A stretch of DNA of 62,016 nt, taken from assembly GCA_964646465.1 (NCBI GenBank), contig CAZYEN010000039.1, positions 1-62,016 on the forward strand, written 5' to 3'. The translations under genes were made by a program, and so were the position numbers. The stretch is from CALRBF01 sp964646465 (GTDB lineage: Bacteria; Patescibacteriota; Minisyncoccia; SW-4-49-11). The notes below the pieces were generated by a model that searched no databases, was not told where the DNA came from, and saw nothing but the letters and a program-made list of their open reading frames with translations. Below are positions 33,800-43,629 of the stretch, in pieces (position 1 is the stretch's first letter; the number at the start of each line of letters is the position of its first letter).

Positions 33800-36579
33800 T
33801 ACTTAATAATTTTATTACTATTTGTAACATTACCGGATGTATCTGTAGCTTTTAAGTAGAAGCTAAAGCTTCCAATGCTAGATGGTGGTTTATAATTATA
33901 GGTAAAGGTTTTATTAGCTGTGGTTGGCTTTTTTAAAATAACTAATTGTCCTTGAGTATCGTCATAAAATTCTACTTGGGCTACTCCTTGTAAATCTGTA
34001 ACATTAGCTGACAAAACAAATCCAGAAGAAGAATCACCTGAAACATTGAAGCTCTCCACTAATGGACTGATTGAATCTAATTTAATATTAATATTTATAG
34101 TAGTTTCTGATTTATTAAGATAAATATCGAAAGCTCTGACAGTTAATTTTTTATCTCCTCCTGAAGGTGCAATTACTGTTTGATTAATAGTCCCTGATTC
34201 AGTAGAAAGAACAACAACGTCATCCAGATATACATCTACTTGCTTAACACCCTGCGGAGCATTCACTCTAATATCTAAAGGTAAACTATTACCGTTAATA
34301 AACGCTCCTTGTGTAGGACTATTAATAACAATACTTGGTTTATTGTCATCCGTATACACACTATCTCTATCCTCAGGTATATTTGTAATATAACCTTTAG
34401 ATCTAGCCCAATCTAAAACTGGCTTTTCCCAATTTTCAAATTGAGGATCTTCTTTTGGATTTTTAGGCCAATCTCCTAAAATATCATCTAATTTTACGTA
34501 ATATAATTCGCTATTTACAGTTTTTACTTCTCTTTCTTCAACTAGTTCTGGTGGTGTCAAGTCTGTTGCAATTTTACCAGTAGATTTATTTATTTTAAAT
34601 TTTTTATTATATTCAAAGCCTCCAGTATTAACCATTGGTTTATTTCCTTTTTTAATTTCAGGTTTAGTAAATTGCCCTGGTTTTCTACCACTATCAATTG
34701 CTTCTCGCATAAATTTATTCCAAATTGGCGAAGCTACAACTGATCCATCAGCTCCATTTTTCATAGGCTTATTATCATTACGTCCTACCCATACACCGGC
34801 TACTAAATTATTAGTATAACCAACAGTTAAAGCATCTCTAAATTCCTGACTAGTTCCTGTTTTAGCAGCAGCTTCTACTCCTGGTGTACTAAGATTATTT
34901 GTAAATCCAAATACTGGAGACCTAGCATTATTATCTGCTAAAATATCTGTAATTTGTCTTGCTACATTCTCATCTAATACTTGTTTTTCATCCTTCTCCC
35001 AAGAATATAATATTTCTCCTGAAGTTTTGGTTACCTGCATTAAGGGAGTGATTTGATTAAATTTACCGTCATTAGCAAAAGCTGAGAATGACCCAAAATG
35101 TTCTAATAACTTTAATTCTGCCCCACCTAAAGCCATGGCTAAACCAGACTTACGTGTTTTTGAATAATCAGTAATACCTAACTTACCTCCTAGTTCCAAG
35201 GTGTCTTTAATACCCCCTAAATATAGGGCTTTCACAGCTGGTACATTCAAAGAAGTGGCTAAAGCTCGCCTTACACTAACAGGACCATTAAATTGTAAAT
35301 TAAAGTTATTCGGCTCATAAGGTGGTAGTCCTGGAGTAGTCTCAAAATTAGTAGGCAAATCAAATAAATAAGAGTCAGGATTATAGCCTTTAGTGAAAGC
35401 TTGTGCGTAAACTAATGGTTTAATGGATGATCCTGGAGATTGTTGAGTAGTTAATACATTAACATTTCCATCCTCATCAGTATTAAAGTAATCTTTGGAA
35501 CCAACTAAAGCTAATATATCTCCATTTGTAGGATCAATAGCTCCTAACGCTCCATTTCTAGTATCATATCTAGCTCTAGTTTTTTCAACTTCTTCTTTCA
35601 CTACTCTTTCAGCTATCTGTTGCAAATTCCAATCTAATGTAGTCTGAACTTTAAGCCCCCCCTGCTCTAATACTTCTTCACCAAATTGTTCAGCTAATTT
35701 TTCTCTAACATAAAAAACAAAATGAGGAGCTTTTATATTTTGTTCAAACGGTTTAATAGTTAATTTCTGTTCCTTTTGCTGATTATAAATATCTTCATTA
35801 ATATAACCTTGTTCCTTCATTTTCAATAATACAAATTGTTGTCTTGCCTCTAACTTATCGAAATTAGATCCATAAGGAGAGTAAAAAGTTGGCCTTTGAA
35901 TAATAGCAGCTAGCATAGCAGCTTGATAAGGCTCTAAATCCATAGGTTTTTTACAAAAAAAACTCTGAGAAGCAGCTTCTACTCCATAAATATTACCTCC
36001 AAATGGAATTTCATTGAGATAAAAAGCTAAAATTTCATCTTTAGAGTATTTTTGTTCAATTTGAATTGCTAAAATAGCCTCTCTAATCTTACGCATTATA
36101 GATCTATCACTAGTCAATAAAGCATTTTTGACAAATTGCTGAGTGATAGTAGACCCTCCTCCACCTACACCTCTACCTGTAGCATTTTGAAATGCTGCTC
36201 TTGTAATAGCAGTCGGTCTTACTCCCCAATGTTTATAAAACTCTTGATCTTCAATTGCTATAAAAGCTTGCTTTAATATATCTGGGATTTGATCTTCTGA
36301 AATAATTGTTCGATTTTCATTCCCAGAAATTTCATATAGTAATTCTTTACCGGACCTATCATATATTTGAGTAGACTGAATTACTTTCCTATCATCTAAA
36401 TTAATCACACTTGGCAAGTCTTTAGACACATACGCATATAATCCTATAAAAGATATTAAGAAAAATAATAAAAGTCCTAATAAAGATCTATATGTTATCT
36501 TTACCCATTTTTTGGTCCAAAGTGATGGTTTTTTATAGATCACTTTTTTCAAATCTTTACTATGTTTCTTTTTAGTCAT
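33799..36579 (-). CDS. Class A penicillin-binding protein (PBP1A type)
   Basis: 926 residues. Bifunctional cell-wall polymerase. A basic cytosolic tail and one helix (about 28-52) precede a GT51 domain with AIEDQEFYKHWGV (catalytic Glu) and GGSTITQQFVKN. The transpeptidase has SPGSSIKPL (SxxK nucleophile Ser), SLN (SxN) and KTGTS. The C-terminus (about 745-926) has two Ig-like beta domains (PSIVINSPTQGAF and IKLDSISPLVESF segments) which may bind wall or surface polymers. The presence of a full PBP shows that this cell builds its own peptidoglycan. tatD follows by overlap. Confidence 0.95.
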   Translation of the reverse strand: MTKKKHSKDLKKVIYKKPSLWTKKWVKITYRSLLGLLLFFLISFIGLYAYVSKDLPSVINLDDRKVIQSTQIYDRSGKELLYEISGNENRTIISEDQIPDILKQAFIAIEDQEFYKHWGVRPTAITRAAFQNATGRGVGGGGSTITQQFVKNALLTSDRSIMRKIREAILAIQIEQKYSKDEILAFYLNEIPFGGNIYGVEAASQSFFCKKPMDLEPYQAAMLAAIIQRPTFYSPYGSNFDKLEARQQFVLLKMKEQGYINEDIYNQQKEQKLTIKPFEQNIKAPHFVFYVREKLAEQFGEEVLEQGGLKVQTTLDWNLQQIAERVVKEEVEKTRARYDTRNGALGAIDPTNGDILALVGSKDYFNTDEDGNVNVLTTQQSPGSSIKPLVYAQAFTKGYNPDSYLFDLPTNFETTPGLPPYEPNNFNLQFNGPVSVRRALATSLNVPAVKALYLGGIKDTLELGGKLGITDYSKTRKSGLAMALGGAELKLLEHFGSFSAFANDGKFNQITPLMQVTKTSGEILYSWEKDEKQVLDENVARQITDILADNNARSPVFGFTNNLSTPGVEAAAKTGTSQEFRDALTVGYTNNLVAGVWVGRNDNKPMKNGADGSVVASPIWNKFMREAIDSGRKPGQFTKPEIKKGNKPMVNTGGFEYNKKFKINKSTGKIATDLTPPELVEEREVKTVNSELYYVKLDDILGDWPKNPKEDPQFENWEKPVLDWARSKGYITNIPEDRDSVYTDDNKPSIVINSPTQGAFINGNSLPLDIRVNAPQGVKQVDVYLDDVVVLSTESGTINQTVIAPSGGDKKLTVRAFDIYLNKSETTININIKLDSISPLVESFNVSGDSSSGFVLSANVTDLQGVAQVEFYDDTQGQLVILKKPTTANKTFTYNYKPPSSIGSFSFYLKATDTSGNVTNSNKIIK

Positions 36580-36608
36580 AGAATTATATGCTCAGAAATT
36601 ATAGGAAT

Positions 36609-36950
36609 TTATGACACCACCTCTTCTGCTTCAGGCAATATATCTAGTCTTCTCTCATCAATTAAATCACCAGTATGAATATCTCTACCATATGTACCAG
36701 CTTTTATTCTTTCTAAAGCTCTATTTATAGCTTCTAAAGTTTCTTCCAGAGTTCCTTCAACTAATATATCACGCTCATAATTAACCTGTTCTTGGATATT
36801 ATCCTCTTCATCATCACTAATATTTTCATATTTAGCCTCATAGCTGGAGCTTAAATTATCTTTTATAGCTACTGAGTTAAGTTCAGACAATATTCTGTCC
36901 TTTTTTTCTAATAATTTTTTACGGTAATGCTCTAATTTTGTTGAATCCAT
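36609..36950 (-). CDS. DksA/TraR-like protein without the zinc finger
   Basis: 113 residues. A long N-terminal coiled coil (about 4-75: EHYRKKLLEKKDRILSEL, then ERDILVEGTLEETLEAINRA) leads into ALERIKAGTYGRDIHTGDLI and ERRLDILPEAEEVV, the DksA/TraR C-terminal block. The four zinc Cys are gone: GTYGxC reads GTYGRD and the CxxCG part reads HTGD. An acidic ISDDEEDNIQEQ patch lies where DksA tips carry acidic residues. It may still enter the RNA polymerase secondary channel like Cys-free DksA variants. It lies just upstream of PBP1A on the same strand. Confidence 0.82.
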   Translation of the reverse strand: MDSTKLEHYRKKLLEKKDRILSELNSVAIKDNLSSSYEAKYENISDDEEDNIQEQVNYERDILVEGTLEETLEAINRALERIKAGTYGRDIHTGDLIDERRLDILPEAEEVVS

Positions 36951-36984
36951 ATATTTAATAAGTTATATAGTCTATTCTATCATA

Positions 36985-37746
36985 TTATAAGAAAGAAGTA
37001 AATATAAGGCTAAGTGATAATAAGAATACAAGAGTTATTCTAGATATTATTTTTCTAAAGTCCAATACTTTCCAGTAATTATCTTTGAAAATTGAAGCTG
37101 AAAATAAAAGGTAAGTTGTTAATAAAATAGATTGAGTTAGATGAGTAAATGGCAAAAGCCTTAATCCAATAAATATTTGAGTTATAATAATAGCACCAAT
37201 AGTTGCAAGGATAAGATAATATCTGATGTCAGTATTATATATCCATAAAATATATGTGATTATATTAAAAGTTGCAATAAAAGATAAAATTATCAAAATT
37301 ACAGGATGAATATTATTTATAAATATTGATCCAAACAAATAAGCATAGGTAGCAAAAGACATAAATACAATCCCAGATAGTACAATTTGCCTCATAATTT
37401 CAGACTTTTTATATTCTTCATTAGATATTATGTCTTGAACTAAAAATAAACTTAACCCTAATACGGCCACAATTATACCTAAAGGAATTGTATCTCCTTT
37501 GATAACTCTCATAAATAAAATAGAAGCTATTATGAAGTGTAAGGGTATTTGATAAAATCTTATTCTATACCTATAAAGAATAAATAGATATACAAATAGA
37601 ATAATAAATCCAACCAAACTAAATATACTCAACAAAGGATATTGGGTCTGTAAAATATAAAGATAAGTTGGAAAAAACACAATCAGAATTATAATATTCC
37701 AGATATTTTTATTCTGAATAAGATGTAAGAATTGATTATTTAGCAT
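36985..37746 (-). CDS. Polytopic membrane protein of unknown function
   Basis: 253 residues that are almost entirely hydrophobic, with about eight predicted helices and short basic cytosolic turns (YRYRIRFYQ, NEEYKKSEIMRQ, FRKIISR). No conserved catalytic motif recognised. The gene follows the VirD4-like ATPase gene by 3 bp and is probably co-transcribed with it and with 39574-40854, so a role with that machine is possible. It could equally be an independent envelope protein. Confidence 0.55.
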   Translation of the reverse strand: MLNNQFLHLIQNKNIWNIIILIVFFPTYLYILQTQYPLLSIFSLVGFIILFVYLFILYRYRIRFYQIPLHFIIASILFMRVIKGDTIPLGIIVAVLGLSLFLVQDIISNEEYKKSEIMRQIVLSGIVFMSFATYAYLFGSIFINNIHPVILIILSFIATFNIITYILWIYNTDIRYYLILATIGAIIITQIFIGLRLLPFTHLTQSILLTTYLLFSASIFKDNYWKVLDFRKIISRITLVFLLSLSLIFTSFL

Positions 37747-37749
37747 AAA

Positions 37750-39561
37750 TTACTTATCAAAATTAATAGATTTACCTTTATACATATTATTCTTTTTACT
37801 TTCTTTTTCTACCATTAAATTTGATTTTATTTCCAACAAAAGTTCATCAACTAATGAGTGCATACTAAGATTTTCTTCTTGAGCAGATTGATTTAAATCT
37901 TTAAGTAATTTTTCTTTGATCAAATATTCTGATTCTCCATAGGGTGAATTGGATCTACTGAATACTTCCTTTAATTTCTTAGCCATAATTGGATTAGAAT
38001 ATTCTATATCATTATTTGAGTCGACTTGCTGCTTTGGAGCTACAACTTCTTCTATTGTTTTATCTAATTGTGGTTTATTATTAATAGCTTGAGAGGAAAA
38101 AGAAGCTTTAACATCATCTCTAAATACAGTCTGTTCTTCTTCAGGTTTTGGGTAAACTGAAATATCAGGCTTAGTTGATATATTATATGATTTTGATGTA
38201 TGATTAGATTTAGAATAAGGTTTGTGTTTATTCTCTTTGTCTAATGAAGATTTTAGTGGAGTTAATTGAGATTCTTTAAAACTTTCATTCTCAATATTGA
38301 CTCCTCTCAGTGTATCTTTTTTATTTCCATAAGTTTGTCTAGAAAATTCAACTATTTTTTCACGATTTGACACAAGTTCAGGTTCAGGATCATGTAATGT
38401 ATCAGCACTAAACGGTTGACTAGTTACTCCGTCTATCATAAGCTTTAGATAAATTTTCCATTTTGGCAAATTAACTAAATCTTCAATAGTAAGTACAGGA
38501 GTAAATTCTCTTTCCATAAATTCAGCATCAGCTGCTCCAATTCTAAATACAATAGTAGTTCCAACATTACCAAATACAGCTCCTCTTACTACTTCAGATA
38601 ATTGCTCTACATATTGATGTGCCAGAATTAAACTTAATCTATATTTACGAGCTTCGGATAAAATTTCAGCAAAAGAATCAGTAGAAAAGTTTTGGAACTC
38701 ATCAATATAGGCATAGAAATCCTGTCTATCTTTTTCTGGTATATCTACCCTACTCATAGCAGCTAATTGCATTTTGGTAATCATCATAGCTCCCAATAAT
38801 TGGGCACCTCCCTCACCTACGGCTCCTTTAGATAAATTCATAATCAGAATTTTTTTCTGATCCATAATTTCTCTTAGGTTAAATGAAGATTTAGGCTGTC
38901 CAATAATATTACGAATCAAGGGAGACGAGGTAAATTGTCCTACTTTATTCTGAATTGGAGCTATGGCTTCTACTAATAGTTTATCGGTATAACTATCAAA
39001 TTCATTTAGCCAGAATTGCTTTAATACTGGATCTTGCATTTTATATACAATATTAGCCCTAAAATTTTTATCAACTAGAATTCTCATTATATCTAGTAAA
39101 GTACTATTTTCATTTTCAAGCAAAGTCAGAATTGTATTCCTTAAAATATATTCTAATCTAGGTCCCCAAGAATCAGCCCAGATTTTTTTAAATACCCCAA
39201 CCAAACCATCAGATACAATATGTCGCTGATTTTCTGGCACATCCCCAAGCACATTAAAAGCAATTGGATACTCTAAATCTTGTGGATTAAAATAGACTAC
39301 ATCCTTAATTCTATCTTCAGGAATATAATCTAATAAAGCATCGGCTACATCTCCATGAGGATCAACAAATGCTAAACCTGAGCCATTTCTAATATCAGAC
39401 ACTGCCATATTGAGAAGTAGAGATGTTTTTCCCATTCCTGTTTTTCCAATAATATGCATATGCCTTCTTCTATCGTCTCTTTTTATACCAAAAAGTCTAC
39501 CTTGACCATGAAAATTAGTTTTAGCTATTATTGTTATATCCTGATTATTATTAGAATTCAT
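37750..39561 (-). CDS. VirD4/TraG-like type IV coupling ATPase
   Basis: 603 residues. FhlA/HerA-type motor: HIIGKTGMGKTSLLLNMA is Walker A (about residues 37-46), GLAFVDPHGDVADALLDYIP the following block, FYAYIDEFQNFSTDSFAEIL Walker B, and RLSLILAHQYVEQL the sensor Gln region. These ATPases bring DNA or proteins to type IV secretion or pilus machines. There is no N-terminal membrane anchor, unlike classic VirD4; the companion protein upstream has membrane helices and may supply it. The C-terminal 190 residues are charged and of low complexity. Confidence 0.88.
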   Translation of the reverse strand: MNSNNNQDITIIAKTNFHGQGRLFGIKRDDRRRHMHIIGKTGMGKTSLLLNMAVSDIRNGSGLAFVDPHGDVADALLDYIPEDRIKDVVYFNPQDLEYPIAFNVLGDVPENQRHIVSDGLVGVFKKIWADSWGPRLEYILRNTILTLLENENSTLLDIMRILVDKNFRANIVYKMQDPVLKQFWLNEFDSYTDKLLVEAIAPIQNKVGQFTSSPLIRNIIGQPKSSFNLREIMDQKKILIMNLSKGAVGEGGAQLLGAMMITKMQLAAMSRVDIPEKDRQDFYAYIDEFQNFSTDSFAEILSEARKYRLSLILAHQYVEQLSEVVRGAVFGNVGTTIVFRIGAADAEFMEREFTPVLTIEDLVNLPKWKIYLKLMIDGVTSQPFSADTLHDPEPELVSNREKIVEFSRQTYGNKKDTLRGVNIENESFKESQLTPLKSSLDKENKHKPYSKSNHTSKSYNISTKPDISVYPKPEEEQTVFRDDVKASFSSQAINNKPQLDKTIEEVVAPKQQVDSNNDIEYSNPIMAKKLKEVFSRSNSPYGESEYLIKEKLLKDLNQSAQEENLSMHSLVDELLLEIKSNLMVEKESKKNNMYKGKSINFDK

Positions 39562-39573
39562 AAACTATTTTTA

Positions 39574-40854
39574 TTAGTTATCAATGATAGGAAGCCCAAT
39601 CGGAGGGTTTGCTTTTTTAGCTTGAACTCTTTTTAAAGTAGAAGTTGTAACTGATCCTCCTGGAAAGTGAAATATTGTAGTCAATTCTTCCGTATTAAAT
39701 ATAAATTTAGTACTCGCAATTTTTCTTTTAATATAACTATCTAATAATAAAATTTTTCTCAATCTTTCTAAACCTCTTTGAGGTCTATTAAAGAAATCTG
39801 TAACTGATGGAATACTGTTATCATTTGGCTTGAATGAATTTAAAGTAGAATCATTAAATTGTTGTAATGTACTTAATACTGACTTAACTGGAGATGGATC
39901 GAATATTGATTTTGGAGCAAGATATATTATTCTTAATGCAGTTAAAAACCCAGGTTTTGTCATACTATATTCAATTGTCTCAATCATATTTTTCTTACCT
40001 GGAGTTAAATTTTGATCCACTGCAAATTTTTGTTCTTTTGGAGCTGGGGGTTTAGGTGCGGGGACTAAACCAAAAGAAATCAGCTCTATAATAGGAGCCA
40101 CATATTTATCCAAAAATGTTCTTTTATCCTCATTATCTCTTTCCAAAATTTTATCTAATTCTTTTTTGCTTACTTTTGTCCAAGATTCATCAAGAGGCGA
40201 AATCGGTAATTGCATCCAAACTTGTTCATCAGGTTCAATATTAGCCATAACTTCTAAAACCTGAGCTAATGGATCATTAATTTTGGCATCAACATTAGGG
40301 TCTAAAAATTGTTGATAAGTTCTAATTGGATAAGCATCATTTTTAGCCATACCTAAATCCAATCCAAAAATATCATATTCTACTTCTAATTTATCATTAG
40401 TATAACCTTTTGTATAATCAGAAACTTCTATAATTTCAACTTCAGGAAAAGCTGCATATATACTGCTTTCTACCATTTTTCTATATTTAGTATGAGTTCT
40501 AATCAAAAAGTGTAAACTACCTCCAATAGAAACTATTTCTAGTGAGAACATATCTGGCACAGCTCCCTCAACATTAGTTTCCCACCAAGAATAAGAAGAC
40601 TGTCCCCCATGAAGGGTGGTCAAAAATTGTTCCATGGACTTAGGAGTTTTTTCTTCCCCTCTTTCCAATACAACTTCTAACAATACGAATTCCAAATTTT
40701 TGGATATCCAGTTACCTCTAATATAATCATAATATAATGTCTTTAAAATAGTCCACAAAATAATAGGTAACCAAATCCACCATGTAAAAGCTATAGCTTG
40801 GAATAAAAAAAACTGATTATCTATTGATATATACTGCAAAATTTCACTAAACAT
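39574..40854 (-). CDS. Membrane partner of the VirD4-like ATPase
   Basis: 426 residues. An N-terminal hydrophobic, Trp-rich segment (about 17-43, FTWWIWLPIILWTIL) anchors a large soluble part: LEFVLLEVVLERGEEKTPK, YSWWETNVEGAVPDMFSLEI, HFLIRTHTKYRKMVESSIYA and later a Pro/Lys-rich stretch (LVPAPKPPAPKEQKF). I know no function. The same gene order, a membrane protein of this kind just before a VirD4/HerA-like ATPase, is familiar from other Patescibacteria. The 12-bp gap suggests one transcript. It probably forms the inner-membrane platform of the ATPase. Confidence 0.6.
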   Translation of the reverse strand: MFSEILQYISIDNQFFLFQAIAFTWWIWLPIILWTILKTLYYDYIRGNWISKNLEFVLLEVVLERGEEKTPKSMEQFLTTLHGGQSSYSWWETNVEGAVPDMFSLEIVSIGGSLHFLIRTHTKYRKMVESSIYAAFPEVEIIEVSDYTKGYTNDKLEVEYDIFGLDLGMAKNDAYPIRTYQQFLDPNVDAKINDPLAQVLEVMANIEPDEQVWMQLPISPLDESWTKVSKKELDKILERDNEDKRTFLDKYVAPIIELISFGLVPAPKPPAPKEQKFAVDQNLTPGKKNMIETIEYSMTKPGFLTALRIIYLAPKSIFDPSPVKSVLSTLQQFNDSTLNSFKPNDNSIPSVTDFFNRPQRGLERLRKILLLDSYIKRKIASTKFIFNTEELTTIFHFPGGSVTTSTLKRVQAKKANPPIGLPIIDN

Positions 40855-40974
40855 AAATTTGTATATCTTATATAAATAAGTATATCAATTATTATATAGT
40901 TCGTCTACTAATTTAATATATCTAATATACCTTGGTAAGGTTTAGTGAAAAAATTTCTACTTTATAATATATTG

Positions 40975-43011
40975 CTATTTTGTAGATTTAGCTAGTCGCT
41001 TGAGTAAGGCATCTATACTTGGCTCTTGACCTCGAAATCTTTTATACAAAATCATTGGATGCTCGGATCCTCCTTTAGATAATATATGCTCTCGGAATTT
41101 AGACCCAATTTCAGCATCTAGTATTTTCCCTTGAGACAGGAAGTATTCAAAGGCATCAGCATCTAATAGTTCAGAATATTTATAGCTATAATATCCCGCT
41201 GAATACCCTCCATCAAAGATATGACTGAAGGCGGGGCTAATCAAAACTCCTTCTTCTGCTGGGAATAAAGCTGTACTTTGATTTACTTCTTCTTCTAGAT
41301 TAGAGACATCCACTGGGCTAAATTCTCTAGCATTATAATGCCAAGCTAAATCTAATCTCCCTAATCTAATTTGTCTCACTGTAGCTGCAGCCTCATGAAA
41401 GCTAGAAACAGATTGAATAATTTGTATGTCTTGCTCAGATAATGGTTCCCCTGTCTGCCAATTTCTGGCTATAGACTTCAGTATCTCTAGTTCATAAACC
41501 CAATTTTCCATCAATTGAGATGGTAATTCTACAAAATCCCAATATACATTAGTTCCTGTCAAAGAGTTGTATGTACCTTTACCCAATAAACCATGTAGCC
41601 CGTGCCCAAATTCATGGAATAAAGTTAATACTTCTTGTAATGTCAATAATGATGGTAAATTACCTTGAGGACGACTAAAGTTCATCACCAATGAGATATG
41701 TGGGGTGTATACTTTATTATCTCTAATATGAGACAACCTAAATTCAGTCATCCAAGCCCCAGAAGATTTCCCAGCTCGTGGGTGAAAATCTAAATATAAA
41801 ATCCCAATATGATCTCCATTGGATTCTTGAACCTCATATACCTCCACCTCGGGATTATAAACGGGAATGTCTCTTCTTTGGATAAACTGTATTCCATATA
41901 ATTGATTGGCTATATTAAAAGCACCCGCTAGGACTCGATTCAATGGGAAATATTGTCTAATTTTCTCTTCATCAAAATTATATTTAGATTGCTTGATTTT
42001 ATCAGTATAATAAGCATAATCATAAGCTCTAAACTCATCTATTTCAGATTTTGCAAATTGAGAGACATCAGCTATTTCATCTTTAGCTTGTATGATTGCT
42101 TTATCTAATAGCTGATTGAGTAAATTATCTACTTGAGCTGGAGTTTGTAACATTCGCTTTTCTAGGACATAGTCAGCATGAGTCTCATAACCTAATAATT
42201 GGGCTCTTTCCTGCCTCAGAGTAGCTATTTGTTTTATGATTTCTCTATTATCATATTGATTATTCTTAGCTCCTCTGGTACCATATGCCATAAATAATTC
42301 CTTTCTCAAAGCTCTATTTTGAGCGTATTGCATAAAAGGAATGTAGGATGGATATGATAAATCTACTACCCACTGATTGGAATTATCCGGACTTTGGTAT
42401 TGAGCTATGATTGAATCTGGTAGACCTATTAAATCAGACTCATCTGTAATTACTAATTTATAATTATTATTCTCTGCTAGCACATTTTGACCAAATTTTT
42501 GAGATAAATTAGAAAGTTGTAAGTCTATCTCTCTTAGTTGCTGTTTTTGCTCCTCCCCTAATAAAGCACCGTTTCTTGTGAAAAAAGTATAAGTCTCCTC
42601 TAAAAGAGTTTTTTTCTCGGGAGTAGATAAATTTAATTTATCTTTATTTTCATATACCTTTTTGACTTGAGAGAATAAATTACTATTAAGCGAAATATCA
42701 TTCCAGAAATTTGTAGTAATTTCACCCAACTTAAGAATAACTTCTTGTAATTCTGGATTAGTATCTGCCAAATCTAAATTTGCAGCTATACGATTAATAT
42801 ACTGCACTTCATAGGTAGCATACTCTAAAGCCTCTATTGTATTGACAAAATCTGGTTCAAGAACCTGTTCAACAGCTTTAATTTTCGTCTTGGCAATTTG
42901 TATATGATGTTCTATTGCCTCAATATAATGTGGGTTTTTAATTTCACCAAAAGGGATAAACCCATCAGGAGTATTAAAGCTTAAATCTATGAGAGGGTTC
43001 GGACTGATCAT
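40975..43011 (-). CDS. M3 family oligopeptidase (PrlC/Dcp-like)
   Basis: 678 residues, the normal size. Zinc metallopeptidase that degrades short peptides in the cytosol. LFHEFGHGLHGLLG carries HExxH, and the downstream ENWVYE-type Glu (FVELPSQLMENWVYE) supplies the third ligand. GGYSAGYYSYKYSELLDADAF near the C-terminus is the Gly-Tyr substrate loop of the family. N-terminal helical domain as expected. No signal peptide. Upstream neighbour is the SOD gene, 12 bp away. Confidence 0.95.
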   Translation of the reverse strand: MISPNPLIDLSFNTPDGFIPFGEIKNPHYIEAIEHHIQIAKTKIKAVEQVLEPDFVNTIEALEYATYEVQYINRIAANLDLADTNPELQEVILKLGEITTNFWNDISLNSNLFSQVKKVYENKDKLNLSTPEKKTLLEETYTFFTRNGALLGEEQKQQLREIDLQLSNLSQKFGQNVLAENNNYKLVITDESDLIGLPDSIIAQYQSPDNSNQWVVDLSYPSYIPFMQYAQNRALRKELFMAYGTRGAKNNQYDNREIIKQIATLRQERAQLLGYETHADYVLEKRMLQTPAQVDNLLNQLLDKAIIQAKDEIADVSQFAKSEIDEFRAYDYAYYTDKIKQSKYNFDEEKIRQYFPLNRVLAGAFNIANQLYGIQFIQRRDIPVYNPEVEVYEVQESNGDHIGILYLDFHPRAGKSSGAWMTEFRLSHIRDNKVYTPHISLVMNFSRPQGNLPSLLTLQEVLTLFHEFGHGLHGLLGKGTYNSLTGTNVYWDFVELPSQLMENWVYELEILKSIARNWQTGEPLSEQDIQIIQSVSSFHEAAATVRQIRLGRLDLAWHYNAREFSPVDVSNLEEEVNQSTALFPAEEGVLISPAFSHIFDGGYSAGYYSYKYSELLDADAFEYFLSQGKILDAEIGSKFREHILSKGGSEHPMILYKRFRGQEPSIDALLKRLAKSTK

Positions 43012-43023
43012 ATTTTGAAAACT

Positions 43024-43596
43024 TTATATTCTACTAGCAACTACCTCCCAATTAATAGCATTGAGATAAGTTTGCACATAGTCAGCCTTGGTAGCTGGCA
43101 CATAATCCACCATAAAGGCATGCTCCCATAAATCAATAACAAACATAATTGGAAGTCCTGCCAAATGTCCAAGTTCATGGTCAGCCACCCAAGCATTAAT
43201 TAAACTATTATTCTCAGCATCATAATATGTAATAACCCAACCTATTCCTCTAGTGCTAGAAATTCTTTTCAAATCTGTAATATAGGAATCAAAAGAACTA
43301 AATTGTGATTGAATTAATTGCCCTAGTTTAGAGTTAATATCCAAAGACTTTGACCCATCAGATAATTGTGAGAAATAATACTCATGCAATCTCATCCCAT
43401 CAAACTCAAAACCTAATCTTCTCTGTAATTCTGAGACTAATACTGCATCTTCTCCAGCTTTAAAAGTATTAATTTTATCTAATAAGAGATTAGTATTTTT
43501 GACATATCCAGCATATAGACCTAAGTGTAGAGTAATTTGTGTTTCAGATAAACCGGTATTAGTAGGAATATTGAATGATTTTTCTGTATAAGCCAT
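43024..43596 (-). CDS. Fe/Mn superoxide dismutase-like protein
   Basis: 190 residues. The four metal ligands are in place: HLGLYAGYV (His), LHEYYFSQL (His), VIDLWEHAFM (Asp and His). GIGWVITYYDAENNSLIN corresponds to the W-rich strand region and TYLNAINWEVV to the C-terminal end. Detoxifies superoxide. The spacing is looser than usual and the metal cannot be told. The presence of a SOD suggests exposure to oxygen, possibly from a host. It lies between the exonuclease and the M3 peptidase. Confidence 0.88.
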   Translation of the reverse strand: MAYTEKSFNIPTNTGLSETQITLHLGLYAGYVKNTNLLLDKINTFKAGEDAVLVSELQRRLGFEFDGMRLHEYYFSQLSDGSKSLDINSKLGQLIQSQFSSFDSYITDLKRISSTRGIGWVITYYDAENNSLINAWVADHELGHLAGLPIMFVIDLWEHAFMVDYVPATKADYVQTYLNAINWEVVASRI

Positions 43597-43629
43597 ATAA
43601 TTAAAAGTTAAGTTTATATGTTTATTATA

